Source of the DNA: Planctomycetota bacterium
Lineage (GTDB): Bacteria; Planctomycetota; JAMOSO01
Reading direction: 5' to 3'
Assembly: GCA_027063065.1 (NCBI GenBank)
Contig: JAMOSO010000001.1
Coordinates: 13,220-77,219 of the forward strand
Length of the DNA stretch: 64,000 bases
Notes under the pieces: generated by a model
The model's input: the letters and a program-made list of their open reading frames with translations, nothing else
Told to the model about the DNA's origin: nothing
Databases searched by the model: none
Made by a program: the position numbers and the translations under genes
In this document: piece after piece, positions 1-9,440 of the stretch
Layout: the number at the start of each line of letters is the position of its first letter
Numbering within the stretch: position 1 is the stretch's first letter

Positions 1-125
1 CGTTTGCAACCTTTAGCACGACGACGATTTATAATCTTACGACCACTTTTAGTAGCCATACGATGACGAAATCCGTGTCTGCGTAGTCGACGGCGAGTTT
101 TTACTTTTCCACCTACTCCAGCCAT
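1..125 (-). CDS. rpmH: Ribosomal protein bL34 (partial, 3' end outside window)
   Basis: Structural protein of the large ribosomal subunit. The visible 41 residues are very basic and contain the family core [20 protein letters not shown], followed by AKGCKR. The N-terminus ([16 protein letters not shown]) differs from the common MKRTFQPS start, but the ATG is supported by an AGGAG ribosome-binding site six bases upstream. The gene is nearly complete; only the last few codons lie beyond base 1. In many bacteria rpmH is next to dnaA, but the gene upstream here is an unknown secreted protein, so dnaA is not on this side. Confidence 0.93.
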   Translation of the reverse strand, partial: MAGVGGKVKTRRRLRRHGFRHRMATKSGRKIINRRRAKGCK

Positions 126-194
126 ATTTATCTCCTAGTACAGTTATTCTTATAAAGAGCGAGAAATCATACAGGTTTAAACCATAATGTCAAT

Positions 195-908
195 TTATTC
201 TGGCGCACCTATTGAAAAAAGCATTTCCAAATCTGTCGGAGCACCCTCTAAACCAAGGTGCTTAGCCAATTTAGTATTATACATATCTGCAAATTCTGCT
301 TTTTTTGATAATTTATCTGAAAATTTAGTATATTTAGTATCACTATCATCACTGCCCGGCTGTTTTACACGTCCACCTTGCACGCGTACACTAGGGCTGG
401 TAGGACGCCTAGGCACACCCTCTGAATAATGTCTAGCCGGATGCTTTTTTACCCATTTAAAAAAATTTTTATGTGCTTTTTTTTCTGTCTTAGGCAATTT
501 ATCACCCTGTTCTGCTGCCCAAGCTTCATATTCATTAGCTATCAATTGCTCTTCTAAGTATTTTTTATAATCACTACGACTTGCATCTGGATGTTCAGCT
601 TTCCAAGCTTTTTCAGCCTCTTTTTTTGCTAATTTTTGCTCTGCTAACCAAGTTTTATAAGCTTTACTAGCTGTATTATATGCAGACAACGCCTCTTTAT
701 ATTGATCTTTAAGATTTTTATTAATCGCTTTGATAATTTTAGGTGCTTCACTAGGCTTATTAAAAATAATAGATCCATAGGCTATAAAACCATGGCAATC
801 TTTAATCAATAACATTTGCTCATAGGTTTTGTCTTCGTCCTTTTTAGCCTGCAAATCACTCATACCTAAAAACAACAAAAAACACATAAGCAAGCGTATA
901 TACTTCAT
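195..908 (-). CDS. Secreted/periplasmic protein of unknown function, charged and helical
   Basis: I do not recognise a family. The 237-residue protein starts with a signal peptide (MKYIRLLMCFLLFLGMSDLQA, likely cleaved after about residue 21), so it is probably exported. Residues 45-150 are rich in Lys, Glu and Ala with many aromatic residues and look helical. The C-terminal third contains a Pro/Gly/Arg-rich linker (SEGVPRRPTSPSVRVQGG). An AAGGA ribosome-binding site precedes the ATG. It sits 69 bases upstream of rpmH on the same strand and is divergent from the histidine kinase gene. The ORF is long and well placed, so I think it is real, but its function is open. Confidence 0.7.
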   Translation of the reverse strand: MKYIRLLMCFLLFLGMSDLQAKKDEDKTYEQMLLIKDCHGFIAYGSIIFNKPSEAPKIIKAINKNLKDQYKEALSAYNTASKAYKTWLAEQKLAKKEAEKAWKAEHPDASRSDYKKYLEEQLIANEYEAWAAEQGDKLPKTEKKAHKNFFKWVKKHPARHYSEGVPRRPTSPSVRVQGGRVKQPGSDDSDTKYTKFSDKLSKKAEFADMYNTKLAKHLGLEGAPTDLEMLFSIGAPE

Positions 909-1044
909 TTAATAATCCTTTATAATTAAACTATTAATAAACAAGTTTAAGGATACACCTTATTTTGGCAAGTTTATTGAAGATTTAACAATCTATCAGA
1001 CATATTTTTTGACAAATTATACCAATACTCTATAACTTTTATAT

Positions 1045-2154
1045 ATGCAAACATCTACTATACAAAATATTGCCACTCCCATAGAAACGTGGGTAAACCC
1101 TAACCACACCATTCAACAGGGATGCAGTGCCATACAAAATCAAAAATCTCATGTAATTTTACTGGGCAAGCCCAATGCTCCTATGGGGATTGTATCCGCT
1201 GGAGATGTAGTAAATGCAATAGCAAACAACATTGATATTGCCAACACTCCATTAAGTGAAATTGCCACCACAAACATTGCTACCATAAACGAAAATTCTA
1301 GTTTAACAGAATGTTTAAAAATGTTTCAAGAAACACACGTACGCTGCATTTTTGTAACGCACAACAATAATATTACGTCTATTATTTCTAAAAATATTAT
1401 TTTATCTAAACATTCTGAAATTTTAGATTTAGCCATTGCCGAAGCAACCGCCAAGTTACAAGAAACTGCCGATAACCGCGATGAATTACTAGGCACAGCC
1501 GCCCATGATATTCGCAATCCATTAGGGGTCATCTTAGCGTGGTGCGAGTTATTTGAAGACATTTTTGACGATCAAATCAGCCTTGAAATAAGCGAAGGCC
1601 TAGAAACTATTAAAAAACAAGCTACACATATTTTAGAAATTTTAAACCAATTCTTAGATGTGTCCAAAATAGAATCTGGCAAAGTACACTTACATATTAC
1701 AGAATTTGATCCCGCCGAAATCATTTTAAGTGCGTATAAATCTAATTTAATTAGAGCGCAAAAAAAGATGATCCCCTTAGAAAATGACGCACCGTTAACT
1801 ATGCCATTAATTAAAGGTGATAGAGACAGAATCCAGTCAACCATTTATAAACTAATTCAAAATGCTATTAAATATTCCAAAGCTGGAGAACTTATACGCA
1901 TTAAAGCTTATAACGAAGAAGATAAGTTAAAAATAGAAATTATAGACAGCGGTCAAGGCATTCCACTAGAAGAGCAAGAGCGTATTTTTACCGCATTTGC
2001 CAAAACATCAACACGCCCAACTGCCGGAGAAACAAGCACTGGTTTAGGGTTAGCAATTGCCAAAAAAATTATTGAAATACATCAAGGCAAATTAAAATTA
2101 ACAAGTGAGCCTGGCAAAGGCAGTATTTTCACCATTGAATTACCTAATTCATAA
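1045..2154 (+). CDS. CBS-domain sensor histidine kinase
   Basis: Two-component sensor kinase, probably cytoplasmic because no membrane segment is visible. Residues 1-120 look like a tandem CBS pair, with the typical pattern of a short strand, GIVSAGDVVNAI and a second MFQETHVRCIFVT half. CBS pairs usually bind adenosine nucleotides or similar ligands, so the input may be energy status (inference). The kinase core follows: HDIRNPLG with phosphoacceptor His154, an N-box (QNAIKYSK), a G1 box (DSGQGIP) and a G2 box (GLGLAIAKKI). The response regulator gene begins ten bases after the stop, making a cognate pair. The start has little Shine-Dalgarno sequence. Confidence 0.9.
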   Translation: MQTSTIQNIATPIETWVNPNHTIQQGCSAIQNQKSHVILLGKPNAPMGIVSAGDVVNAIANNIDIANTPLSEIATTNIATINENSSLTECLKMFQETHVRCIFVTHNNNITSIISKNIILSKHSEILDLAIAEATAKLQETADNRDELLGTAAHDIRNPLGVILAWCELFEDIFDDQISLEISEGLETIKKQATHILEILNQFLDVSKIESGKVHLHITEFDPAEIILSAYKSNLIRAQKKMIPLENDAPLTMPLIKGDRDRIQSTIYKLIQNAIKYSKAGELIRIKAYNEEDKLKIEIIDSGQGIPLEEQERIFTAFAKTSTRPTAGETSTGLGLAIAKKIIEIHQGKLKLTSEPGKGSIFTIELPNS

Positions 2155-2163
2155 GAGATTATC

Positions 2164-2532
2164 ATGCAAACTATTTATTTACTTGAAGACAATCCCATTA
2201 TTAGCAAAGTCATAGATAAACACTTTGGCAAAGCTGGATATAACTGCACTGTATTCAACCGTGGCGACTTATTAAAAAATACGTTAGCCACTAATACCCC
2301 AGATGTAATGATATGCGACATTATGGTGCCTGGATTAACGGGCTTAGATATAGCCAGATATTGCAAAAGCACCAAACACTTGGCTAAAGTTCCAATAGTA
2401 ATTTTAACAGCGATGACCGATCAAAAATACCGCCACGAAGCCAAGGAAATTGGTGTAGATATGTATATGACAAAAGACAATTTAGTATTAGCAAAACTTG
2501 TAGAAGATATAAGCCAATTAATAGCCAAATGA
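2164..2532 (+). CDS. Single-domain response regulator
   Basis: A 122-residue CheY-like receiver with no output domain. Acidic pocket Glu8/Asp9, phosphorylation site Asp52 (MICDIMVPG), Thr82 (LTAM) and Lys104 (MTKDN) are all present, so it should be phosphorylatable. It is almost certainly the partner of the CBS-kinase immediately upstream, preceded by an AAGAG ribosome-binding site. Without an effector domain it must act by protein contact, for example in a phosphorelay or on the flagellar motor. Its last four bases overlap the start of hisC, so the pair and hisC are probably translationally coupled. Confidence 0.92.
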   Translation: MQTIYLLEDNPIISKVIDKHFGKAGYNCTVFNRGDLLKNTLATNTPDVMICDIMVPGLTGLDIARYCKSTKHLAKVPIVILTAMTDQKYRHEAKEIGVDMYMTKDNLVLAKLVEDISQLIAK

Positions 2533-3572
2533 TTAGAGAAACCATAAAAAAATTAGCTGGATATACACCTGGCGAACAACCTAATCCTGCAACGCATACC
2601 ATTAAATTAAATACCAACGAAAACCCATACCCGCCCACTCCAGCAGTTAGCAATATTTTAAAAAATATACATCCAGATATTTTAAAAATATACCCACCTG
2701 CCGATGCTATAAGCGTGCGTGAAGCTACAGCTAAACTATTAAATATAAACCCTGAAGAAGTAATTGTTGGCAACGGTAGCGATGACATTTTAACAATGGT
2801 ACACCGATTAAGTTTAGAACAAGGGACAAACTCTTGTGCTATGGCTCCTACATATACTCTGTATAGAACACTGGCCAAATTACAAGGGGCAGAACTTAAT
2901 GAGCTAGATTTTGCACCTGATTATAAAATCAGTCAGGAGTTTTTACAAAACAATGCGCCTTTAAAATTATTACCAAACCCCAACGCGCCTACAGGAACTT
3001 TAATTAACAAAGAGGATATTAAAAAACTATGTGAACTTAGCCAAGGTATTGTAGTCATTGATGAAGCATATATCGACTTTGCTCCAGACAATGCCAGTGC
3101 TGTGGATTTAATTAATCAATATTCAAATTTATTAATTTGTCGCACCTTATCCAAATCATACTCATTAGCTGGGTTGCGTTTAGGCTTGGGTATTGCCAAT
3201 GCAGAATTAATATCTCAAATGCATAAAATTAGAGATAGTTATAATGTAGATATTATATCGCAATTAATAGCAACAGAAGCTTTAAACGATAGCGCTTGGA
3301 TGAAAACAAATGCTAAAAAAATTATAAAAACACGTATGTTTTTAGATGAAGAACTCACTAAAAGAAATTGGCAAACAATTAAATCGCACACAAATTTTAT
3401 CTTCTGCCAACCACCCAAAAACATATCGGCCAACCTTGTATATAAGCACTTAAAAAGTCAAAATATTTTGGTTAGGCATTTTAAAGATAATAATATCAAA
3501 AATTTTATCCGTATTTCTATCGGCAGCGATGATGAATGTCGCAGTTTACTTACCGCCATAGATAGTCTATAA
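2529..3572 (+). CDS. hisC: Histidinol-phosphate aminotransferase
   Basis: PLP-dependent class I/II aminotransferase that converts imidazole-acetol phosphate to histidinol phosphate in histidine synthesis. Visible hallmarks are [10 protein letters not shown] near the N-terminus, GNGSDD, the substrate-binding [16 protein letters not shown] and the PLP lysine in [16 protein letters not shown] (Lys209). Its 347 residues match the family. It starts ATG inside the end of the response regulator gene (ATGA-type overlap). No other his genes are nearby, so it is separated from the rest of the pathway. HisC-like enzymes may also act on aromatic amino acids, which would fit the neighbouring trpB. Confidence 0.9.
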   Translation: MIRETIKKLAGYTPGEQPNPATHTIKLNTNENPYPPTPAVSNILKNIHPDILKIYPPADAISVREATAKLLNINPEEVIVGNGSDDILTMVHRLSLEQGTNSCAMAPTYTLYRTLAKLQGAELNELDFAPDYKISQEFLQNNAPLKLLPNPNAPTGTLINKEDIKKLCELSQGIVVIDEAYIDFAPDNASAVDLINQYSNLLICRTLSKSYSLAGLRLGLGIANAELISQMHKIRDSYNVDIISQLIATEALNDSAWMKTNAKKIIKTRMFLDEELTKRNWQTIKSHTNFIFCQPPKNISANLVYKHLKSQNILVRHFKDNNIKNFIRISIGSDDECRSLLTAIDSL

Positions 3573-3588
3573 ATCTGGAGTTGTAACC

Positions 3589-4773
3589 ATGAATAACAAA
3601 GCCTACTTTGGTGATTTTGGTGGACAATTTGTCCCTGAAACCCTAATGACTGCACTTACTGAATTAGAAAATTCTTTTAATGACGCTTGGAAAGATGCAA
3701 ACTTTAAAAAAGAATTTAATACCATATTACAAGAATATGCCTCTCGCCCTTCGTTATTATATAAAGCAGAAAAATTAAGCAAAAACTGGGGAGCCGAGGT
3801 ATACTTAAAACGCGAAGACCTAAATCATACTGGAGCTCATAAAATCAACAATACCCTAGGGCAAATTTTACTTGCCAAACGAATGGGCAAGAAAAAAATC
3901 ATAGCCGAAACAGGGGCTGGACAACACGGCGTAGCCACAGCAACAGTATGTGCTTTATTTAATATGCAATGCACTATCTATATGGGTAAAGAAGACACAG
4001 AAAGACAGGCTTTAAATGTGTTTCGTATGGAATTAATGGGCGCTAAAGTTGTACCTGTTACCAGTGGTTCTATGACATTAAAAGATGCCTGTAGCGAAGC
4101 TTTACGCGCATGGGTTGCCAACGTCAAAGACACTTACTATATATTAGGCTCTGTTACTGGACCTCACCCATATCCAAAAATGGTACGTGAATTTCAAACA
4201 GTAATAGGCAAAGAAACCAAAAAACAAATTAAAAAAGTCGAAGGGCGTTTGCCAGATGCTATTATAGCCTGTGTAGGTGGTGGCTCAAATGCGATGGGAA
4301 TATTTCATCCTTTTATTAAAGATACAAATGTAGAACTTATCGGAGTAGAAGCCGCTGGTTTTGGTATTAAAACTGGCAAACATGCCGCCAGTTTAAAACA
4401 CGGTAAAAAAGGTGTATTTCAAGGAGCTTTAGCCTATGTTTTACAAGACGCAAATGGTCAAATCACTCCTGCGCATTCTATTTCTGCAGGCTTAGATTAT
4501 CCTGGCAGTGGACCTGAACACAGTTTTTTAGCACATAACAAACGGGCGCGTTACGAGTCTATCCGCGATGACGAAGCTGTTGCTGCTTTTTGTGAAGTAA
4601 GTAAACTAGAGGGGATTATTCCTGCCCTTGAAAGTTCTCATGCTTTGGCATACGCTAAAAAATATTGTCGTAAAAACAAAGGCAAATTAATAGTTGTTAA
4701 TTTATCTGGACGTGGCGACAAAGATGTTGAACAAATAAAAACATATTTAGAAAATCAAAATCATAAAAAATAA
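3589..4773 (+). CDS. trpB: Tryptophan synthase beta chain
   Basis: PLP enzyme that condenses indole with serine to give tryptophan. The sequence has the signature [16 protein letters not shown] with the PLP lysine at Lys85, the [13 protein letters not shown] loop, the phosphate-binding GGGSNAMG and the C-terminal LSGRGDKD. The length of 394 is normal for TrpB1, the form that works with TrpA. A GGAG site lies upstream, and only 16 bases separate it from hisC. Unusually, trpA is not adjacent: the next gene is comEC. The alpha subunit must be elsewhere or indole is salvaged (inference). Confidence 0.97.
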   Translation: MNNKAYFGDFGGQFVPETLMTALTELENSFNDAWKDANFKKEFNTILQEYASRPSLLYKAEKLSKNWGAEVYLKREDLNHTGAHKINNTLGQILLAKRMGKKKIIAETGAGQHGVATATVCALFNMQCTIYMGKEDTERQALNVFRMELMGAKVVPVTSGSMTLKDACSEALRAWVANVKDTYYILGSVTGPHPYPKMVREFQTVIGKETKKQIKKVEGRLPDAIIACVGGGSNAMGIFHPFIKDTNVELIGVEAAGFGIKTGKHAASLKHGKKGVFQGALAYVLQDANGQITPAHSISAGLDYPGSGPEHSFLAHNKRARYESIRDDEAVAAFCEVSKLEGIIPALESSHALAYAKKYCRKNKGKLIVVNLSGRGDKDVEQIKTYLENQNHKK

Positions 4774-4783
4774 TGACTTTATG

Positions 4784-4837
4784 ATAACTATTTTAGACAA
4801 AAATAATGTTTAATATTATCTTGTCTAAAATAGTTAT
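4784..4837 (+). promoter_or_regulatory. Perfect 17-bp inverted repeat enclosing the comEC start codon
   Basis: ATAACTATTTTAGACAA at 4784-4800 and its exact reverse complement at 4821-4837 enclose a 20-base loop. The only good comEC start codon (ATG, 4806-4808) lies in that loop. There is no Shine-Dalgarno sequence between stem and ATG and no clean U-run after the right arm. It could be a trpB terminator that comEC overlaps, or an RNA structure limiting comEC translation. Confidence 0.6.
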
Positions 4838-6923
4838 TTATATTAAAAATATTAACTTTATATACCAAACCCCATTATTGGTACCGTTAATTTTATTAGC
4901 TAGTTTAATTTTTTTTAAAGATGCCACCAAAGACATACAATATATAGACTCACAATACGAACATCTTATATCTAACAAAGCTACTGTTGCATCTACCGAA
5001 TCAATACATCCTAAACAATTTTATAATAAAAAAACTTACAAGCATCAAGTTGTTATAACCAATCAACATAAACTAAATTATAATTTAATTTGGTATAGTC
5101 ATTCACCAACACCATTAACCTTGCCCGGATATATATTACATTATTCTGGACAATATATCCCGCTATATCCCAATGCCAATAATTTTGGGTTTAATTATCG
5201 TCAATATTTATTACGCCGTAATATTAATGCCATTGTTAAAACTAAAATAAAAAATATCCAAATACTAAAAAGAGAACCTAATATATTAGGCACTCTTGAA
5301 CATATAAGGTATAAATTTCAAAACTTATTGTTTCATAAAATGCCCATCAAAGAAGCATCTGTCATCAATGCTTTGCTAACGGGCAATCGCAATTTTATTG
5401 ACGAACAAACCAAAAACATTTTTATCAATACTGGCACAGCGCATTTATTGGCAATTAGCGGATTGCACTTGGCCCTAATAGCCAGCTTACTCTATTGGTT
5501 ATTAGGTTGGATATTACCATACTATAAACATCGCATACCAATTGTAATATGCGTGATTATCGTATTGATGGCATTTAGCGGCTCGCATCCGCCTGTTGTT
5601 AGAGCTGGCCTAATGGTTATATTAGTTGCCCTAGCATTTTTAGTTAAACGGCCTGTACAATTTTTTAATATTTTATGCGCCTCATTAATTATAACTTTAT
5701 TAATTTGGCCTTATCAATTATTTAACACTGGACTGTACTTAAGCTATGGTGCTGTCATGGGGATTGTATTAAGTATAAATTATTATAACCCTTCATCATT
5801 TTTTGGGCGTTTAATGGTGGTCTCAACCAGTGCTTGGCTTTGGACAATGCCTATAATTTTATTTACATTTAATAGCTTTCAAATTTTTAGTCCCATTTGC
5901 AATTTAGTCATCGTGCCAATTTTTAGTGTTTTTTTAACTATTGAAATTGTATTAATTATCATTGCCCTATGCACAGGATTTACTTGGGCTTGGTATTTAA
6001 TTGCCAAAGTCTGCACCTTATTTTTATTATTAGTGCATAACATTAATCATATATTGCCACCATCTATCTTTTTACCACCACCAAATGCTATATTGGTAGT
6101 TAGTTTTTTATTGGGGATTTTATTATTTTTACAGCATTATAAAAAAGGCATAATAATTAGTCTGATAAGTGTCTTAATTTACTTACCTTGGGGCTTGGGG
6201 TTTTTAAGCTCTTCAGCAAATCAAATTATATTTTTAAATGTCGGCGTAGGCGATAGCACACTATTAACCAGCAATAAAAAAATTGCTGTTATCGATTGTG
6301 GAGGGTTTAAAAATGCTACGCAAAATGCATTATTACATCGTGGCTTTACAGAAATAGAATATTTATTTTTAACCCATAGTGATATGGATCATATAAAAAA
6401 TATAAAACAATTAATGCAAAATTTTAAAATAAAAACATTAGTATTACCTAGAGCTATTTTAAAAACATCTTTAATCAAATATATTATTAAAAAATCACCA
6501 AAAACTATTTATGTATCTGAAAATGATTTATTAAATTTTGAAAAATTTAAAATACGCATTTTAAATCCACCATATAAAATAAAGCATAAAATTACTAATA
6601 ATAACGAAAACAATTATTCTATCGCCATGTTAATTAGTCATAAAAATAAACCTTTAATATTTTTAGGTGGTGATATTGAAACTAAAAGCAAAAAACGTTT
6701 ATTAAATAAATACGCTTTATTATTACATAAAATTAAAATATTTAAAGCTCCTCATCACGGACGCAATTCAATACGTGATAAGTTTTTTATTCGCAAAATC
6801 AAACCAAAAAATATTATTATTAATGGAATCACCAATAAAAAAATGAATACATATTTAATAATGTTTAACCATAATAATATTATTAATACACGTTTTACTG
6901 GTGAAACTGATATAAACTTATAA
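4806..6923 (+). CDS. comEC: ComEC/Rec2-type DNA-uptake channel protein
   Basis: Inner-membrane protein that carries single-stranded DNA into the cytoplasm in natural transformation. The N-terminus has a membrane anchor and an OB-like region. The competence domain starts near residue 190 with VINALLTGNR and continues through FINTGTAHLLAISGLHLAL and GSHPPVVRAGLM, followed by many hydrophobic segments. The C-terminal metallo-beta-lactamase-like domain shows FLTHSDMDHI, LGGDIE and APHHGRNS. At 705 residues it is slightly short for the family but keeps all parts. comM at 20.1 kb and the pil operon at 60-64 kb support a competent cell. The start codon sits in the loop of a long hairpin. Confidence 0.93.
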   Translation: MFNIILSKIVIYIKNINFIYQTPLLVPLILLASLIFFKDATKDIQYIDSQYEHLISNKATVASTESIHPKQFYNKKTYKHQVVITNQHKLNYNLIWYSHSPTPLTLPGYILHYSGQYIPLYPNANNFGFNYRQYLLRRNINAIVKTKIKNIQILKREPNILGTLEHIRYKFQNLLFHKMPIKEASVINALLTGNRNFIDEQTKNIFINTGTAHLLAISGLHLALIASLLYWLLGWILPYYKHRIPIVICVIIVLMAFSGSHPPVVRAGLMVILVALAFLVKRPVQFFNILCASLIITLLIWPYQLFNTGLYLSYGAVMGIVLSINYYNPSSFFGRLMVVSTSAWLWTMPIILFTFNSFQIFSPICNLVIVPIFSVFLTIEIVLIIIALCTGFTWAWYLIAKVCTLFLLLVHNINHILPPSIFLPPPNAILVVSFLLGILLFLQHYKKGIIISLISVLIYLPWGLGFLSSSANQIIFLNVGVGDSTLLTSNKKIAVIDCGGFKNATQNALLHRGFTEIEYLFLTHSDMDHIKNIKQLMQNFKIKTLVLPRAILKTSLIKYIIKKSPKTIYVSENDLLNFEKFKIRILNPPYKIKHKITNNNENNYSIAMLISHKNKPLIFLGGDIETKSKKRLLNKYALLLHKIKIFKAPHHGRNSIRDKFFIRKIKPKNIIINGITNKKMNTYLIMFNHNNIINTRFTGETDINL

Positions 6924-8045
6924 TTAATATTTATAAATTCTATCCACACGATTGCCTAGGGAACAAATAATTTCATATTCGTGGGTTTGTTTTAAACACG
7001 CCCAGTCACTGACTGTAATCTCATCGCCCAAACATATTACCTCATCTGAGACTTTGGCGTGAGGCACATTGCTTAAATCAATTATAGTATAATCCATAGT
7101 AACTCGCCCCAATACCTTACAGGCCTTTCCATGCACCATAACATAACCCTTTTGCGATAAAGCCAATGGCAAACCATCAGCATACCCTAAAGATATTGTA
7201 CCTAATCTTGTTGACTTAGTTAATGTATCACTACAGCCATAACTAATACTTGTGCCTGCTGGCAAAGTTTTAATTGCAATTAAACGTGATTTTAAAGTAA
7301 TAACAGATTGTATATTAACTCGTTGACGACCTTGCATATCATATACACCATATAAATTAATACCTGTACGCACTAAATTAAAAGGAGCTTCAATGGATTG
7401 AGATATATTATTAATACCATCGCTATTGGCGATATGAAAATTTAAAGTAGTGCCTAATTGTTTTTTTAACCAGCCATGAATGGCACTTAAGTTTCTAATT
7501 TGTTTTTTAGAAAATTCTAAATCCTCATTGGCATTTGGAAAATGCGAATAAACACCCTCTATTTTTAAATGAGGCAATTTTAAAATTTCTTCCAACTCAA
7601 TATATGCACGTTGCCACCACAATCCCAATCGCCCCATACCTGTATCAATTAAAATCTCGCACTGTGCAGAAATACCTAACTTTAAAGCAACATCAGAAAT
7701 TGCCCTTGCCGTTTCTAATGAAGATAATGGTAAAATGATATGCTTTTTAATTGCAAGTTCAATTTCATACGGAGTTACATCTCCTAATACTTGAACCCGT
7801 TTTGCATTAATTTTATATAAAGCTAACGCCTCGTTCACATTTGCCACACCAAAAGTATCTGCGCCAACCATTTGTAAAGCTTTACAAATTGGCTTCATAC
7901 CCAAACCATACGCATTAGCTTTTAAAACTGGCATCACCTGTTTAGAACCTACAAAATCCTTAATAGCTTGATAATTAGATTGAATTTTTTTTAAATCAAT
8001 TTCAAGCCAAGCTCTATATGATTTATCAATAATTATTTTAGACAT
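6924..8045 (-). CDS. alr: Alanine racemase
   Basis: PLP enzyme interconverting L- and D-alanine for peptidoglycan. With the chosen ATG at 8045 it is 373 residues, normal for the family, and begins MSKIIIDKSYRAWLEIDL. The PLP lysine is Lys42 in PVLKANAYGLG. The C-terminal half has RTGINLYGVY, SISYG and the catalytic-tyrosine region SLGYADGLP. An in-frame extension to a TTG at 8117 would add 24 residues before the conserved start and is less likely. The gene is divergent from the aminotransferase gene at 8128, and its stop faces the comEC stop with no gap. Confidence 0.95.
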   Translation of the reverse strand: MSKIIIDKSYRAWLEIDLKKIQSNYQAIKDFVGSKQVMPVLKANAYGLGMKPICKALQMVGADTFGVANVNEALALYKINAKRVQVLGDVTPYEIELAIKKHIILPLSSLETARAISDVALKLGISAQCEILIDTGMGRLGLWWQRAYIELEEILKLPHLKIEGVYSHFPNANEDLEFSKKQIRNLSAIHGWLKKQLGTTLNFHIANSDGINNISQSIEAPFNLVRTGINLYGVYDMQGRQRVNIQSVITLKSRLIAIKTLPAGTSISYGCSDTLTKSTRLGTISLGYADGLPLALSQKGYVMVHGKACKVLGRVTMDYTIIDLSNVPHAKVSDEVICLGDEITVSDWACLKQTHEYEIICSLGNRVDRIYKY

Positions 8046-8127
8046 TCTAACAGTATGCGTTTTGATACTTGATATTGCAATAGCTTTAAGCCTATCTATA
8101 ATACCAATTTTACCCAAAAGAGAAAAT

Positions 8128-9396
8128 ATGCCTGAGACAATTAATATTGATGCTTTAAAAGCTGACGAAGCGAGCCTTCGCGCCCGTTACCAAAAATTTA
8201 AAAATATGGGTCTAAGGTTAGATATGACCCGTGGTAAACCAGCCCCTGAACAATTAGACTTAGCTAATGATATGATTAATATTTTAAGTGCTAAAGACTA
8301 TAAAGATATTAATGGCGTAGACTGTCGCAATTACGGTGGATTAGATGGCCTTGCAGAAGCCAAAAAATTATTTGCCGATTTTTTAGAAGTCAACACAGAT
8401 GAGATTATCATAGGTGGTAATGCCAGCTTAAATATTATGCATGATATTATAGTGCGCGCAATTACCCACGGCACTTGTGATTCTGATACACCTTGGGGTA
8501 AATTAAATAAAATTAAATTTTTATGTCCTGCGCCAGGATATGATAGACATTTTGCTATTTGCGAACATTTTGGTATAGAAATGATTACTATTGGCTTAGA
8601 AGACAATGGCGATCCTAAAATGGATGAAGTCCAAAAATTAGTTGCCAATGACGACAGTATAAAAGGTATGTGGTTTGTGCCTAAATATGGCAACCCCACT
8701 GGCTTATCTGTTAGTGATGCCACCGTAGATAAATTAGCATCTATGCCAACGGCAGCTAAAGATTTTAGAATTATGTGGGATAATGCCTATACAGTACACC
8801 ATCTAAATGACAACCACGATAAAATCAAAAATTTATTAGAAGCTTGTAAAGCTAATGGCAATGACAATCGTGCTTTTATCATAGGCTCTACTTCTAAAGT
8901 TAGTTTTGCTGGAGCAGGTGTTTCTATGGTTGGTTGTTCGCAAGCAAATATCGCTTGGTTAAAATCACATCTATCCATACAAACCATTGGTCCTGACAAA
9001 TTAAATCAACTGCGTCATATTAAATTCTTTAAAAATATGGATGGTATAAAAGCGCATATGCAAAAACATGCGGCAATTATTAAACCCAAATTTGAAAAAG
9101 TTTTAGAAATATTAGAAAACGAACTAGGCAAAAAAAACATTGCCAAATGGTCTAATCCAAATGGTGGTTATTTTATTAATTTTGATGTACCAAATAATTG
9201 TGCTAAAAAAGTAGTGGCAATGGCAAGTGAGGCAGGCGTTAAACTAACTGGGGCTGGGGCAACTTTTCCATATAAAAAAGACCCAAATGATTGCAACATC
9301 CGTATAGCACCAACATTACCGTCTATTACAGAAATTGCACAAGCAATGGAAATTGTGGCAATTTGTGTTCAAATTGCCGCTATAGAAAACTTATAA
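8128..9396 (+). CDS. Aspartate-type aminotransferase (Aminotran_MocR family)
   Basis: PLP-dependent aminotransferase of the group containing bacterial aspartate aminotransferases with the N-terminal signature LRLDMTRGKPAPEQLDLAN. Other family marks are CRNYGGLDGLAEAKKLFAD, CPAPGYDRHFAICE, PKYGNPTGLS, MWDNAYTVHHL and the PLP-lysine region GSTSKVSFAGAGVS. These agree with a role in making aspartate from oxaloacetate and glutamate; exact substrate is inferred from the family. The ATG at 8128 follows AAAGAGAAAAT and gives the expected N-terminus, whereas an earlier in-frame start at 8062 would run into the alr promoter region. It ends before a bidirectional hairpin. Confidence 0.9.
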   Translation: MPETINIDALKADEASLRARYQKFKNMGLRLDMTRGKPAPEQLDLANDMINILSAKDYKDINGVDCRNYGGLDGLAEAKKLFADFLEVNTDEIIIGGNASLNIMHDIIVRAITHGTCDSDTPWGKLNKIKFLCPAPGYDRHFAICEHFGIEMITIGLEDNGDPKMDEVQKLVANDDSIKGMWFVPKYGNPTGLSVSDATVDKLASMPTAAKDFRIMWDNAYTVHHLNDNHDKIKNLLEACKANGNDNRAFIIGSTSKVSFAGAGVSMVGCSQANIAWLKSHLSIQTIGPDKLNQLRHIKFFKNMDGIKAHMQKHAAIIKPKFEKVLEILENELGKKNIAKWSNPNGGYFINFDVPNNCAKKVVAMASEAGVKLTGAGATFPYKKDPNDCNIRIAPTLPSITEIAQAMEIVAICVQIAAIENL

Positions 9397-9404
9397 AAAC
9401 TACA

Positions 9405-9440
9405 CAATAGCCATAGCCTTAGGTTATGGCTATTGTTTTA
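9405..9440. terminator. Bidirectional hairpin terminator between convergent genes
   Basis: Arms CAATAGCCATAGCC (9405-9418) and GGTTATGGCTATTG (9422-9435) pair with one G-U and a three-base loop, followed by TTTTATTT on the plus strand. The loop is the TAA stop codon of the minus-strand HAD gene, so that gene's last codons form one arm. Confidence 0.85.

Noticed and set aside
8062-8127. N-terminal extension of the aminotransferase
   Set aside because: It overlaps the alr start region and lacks a ribosome-binding site; the ATG at 8128 gives the family-typical start.
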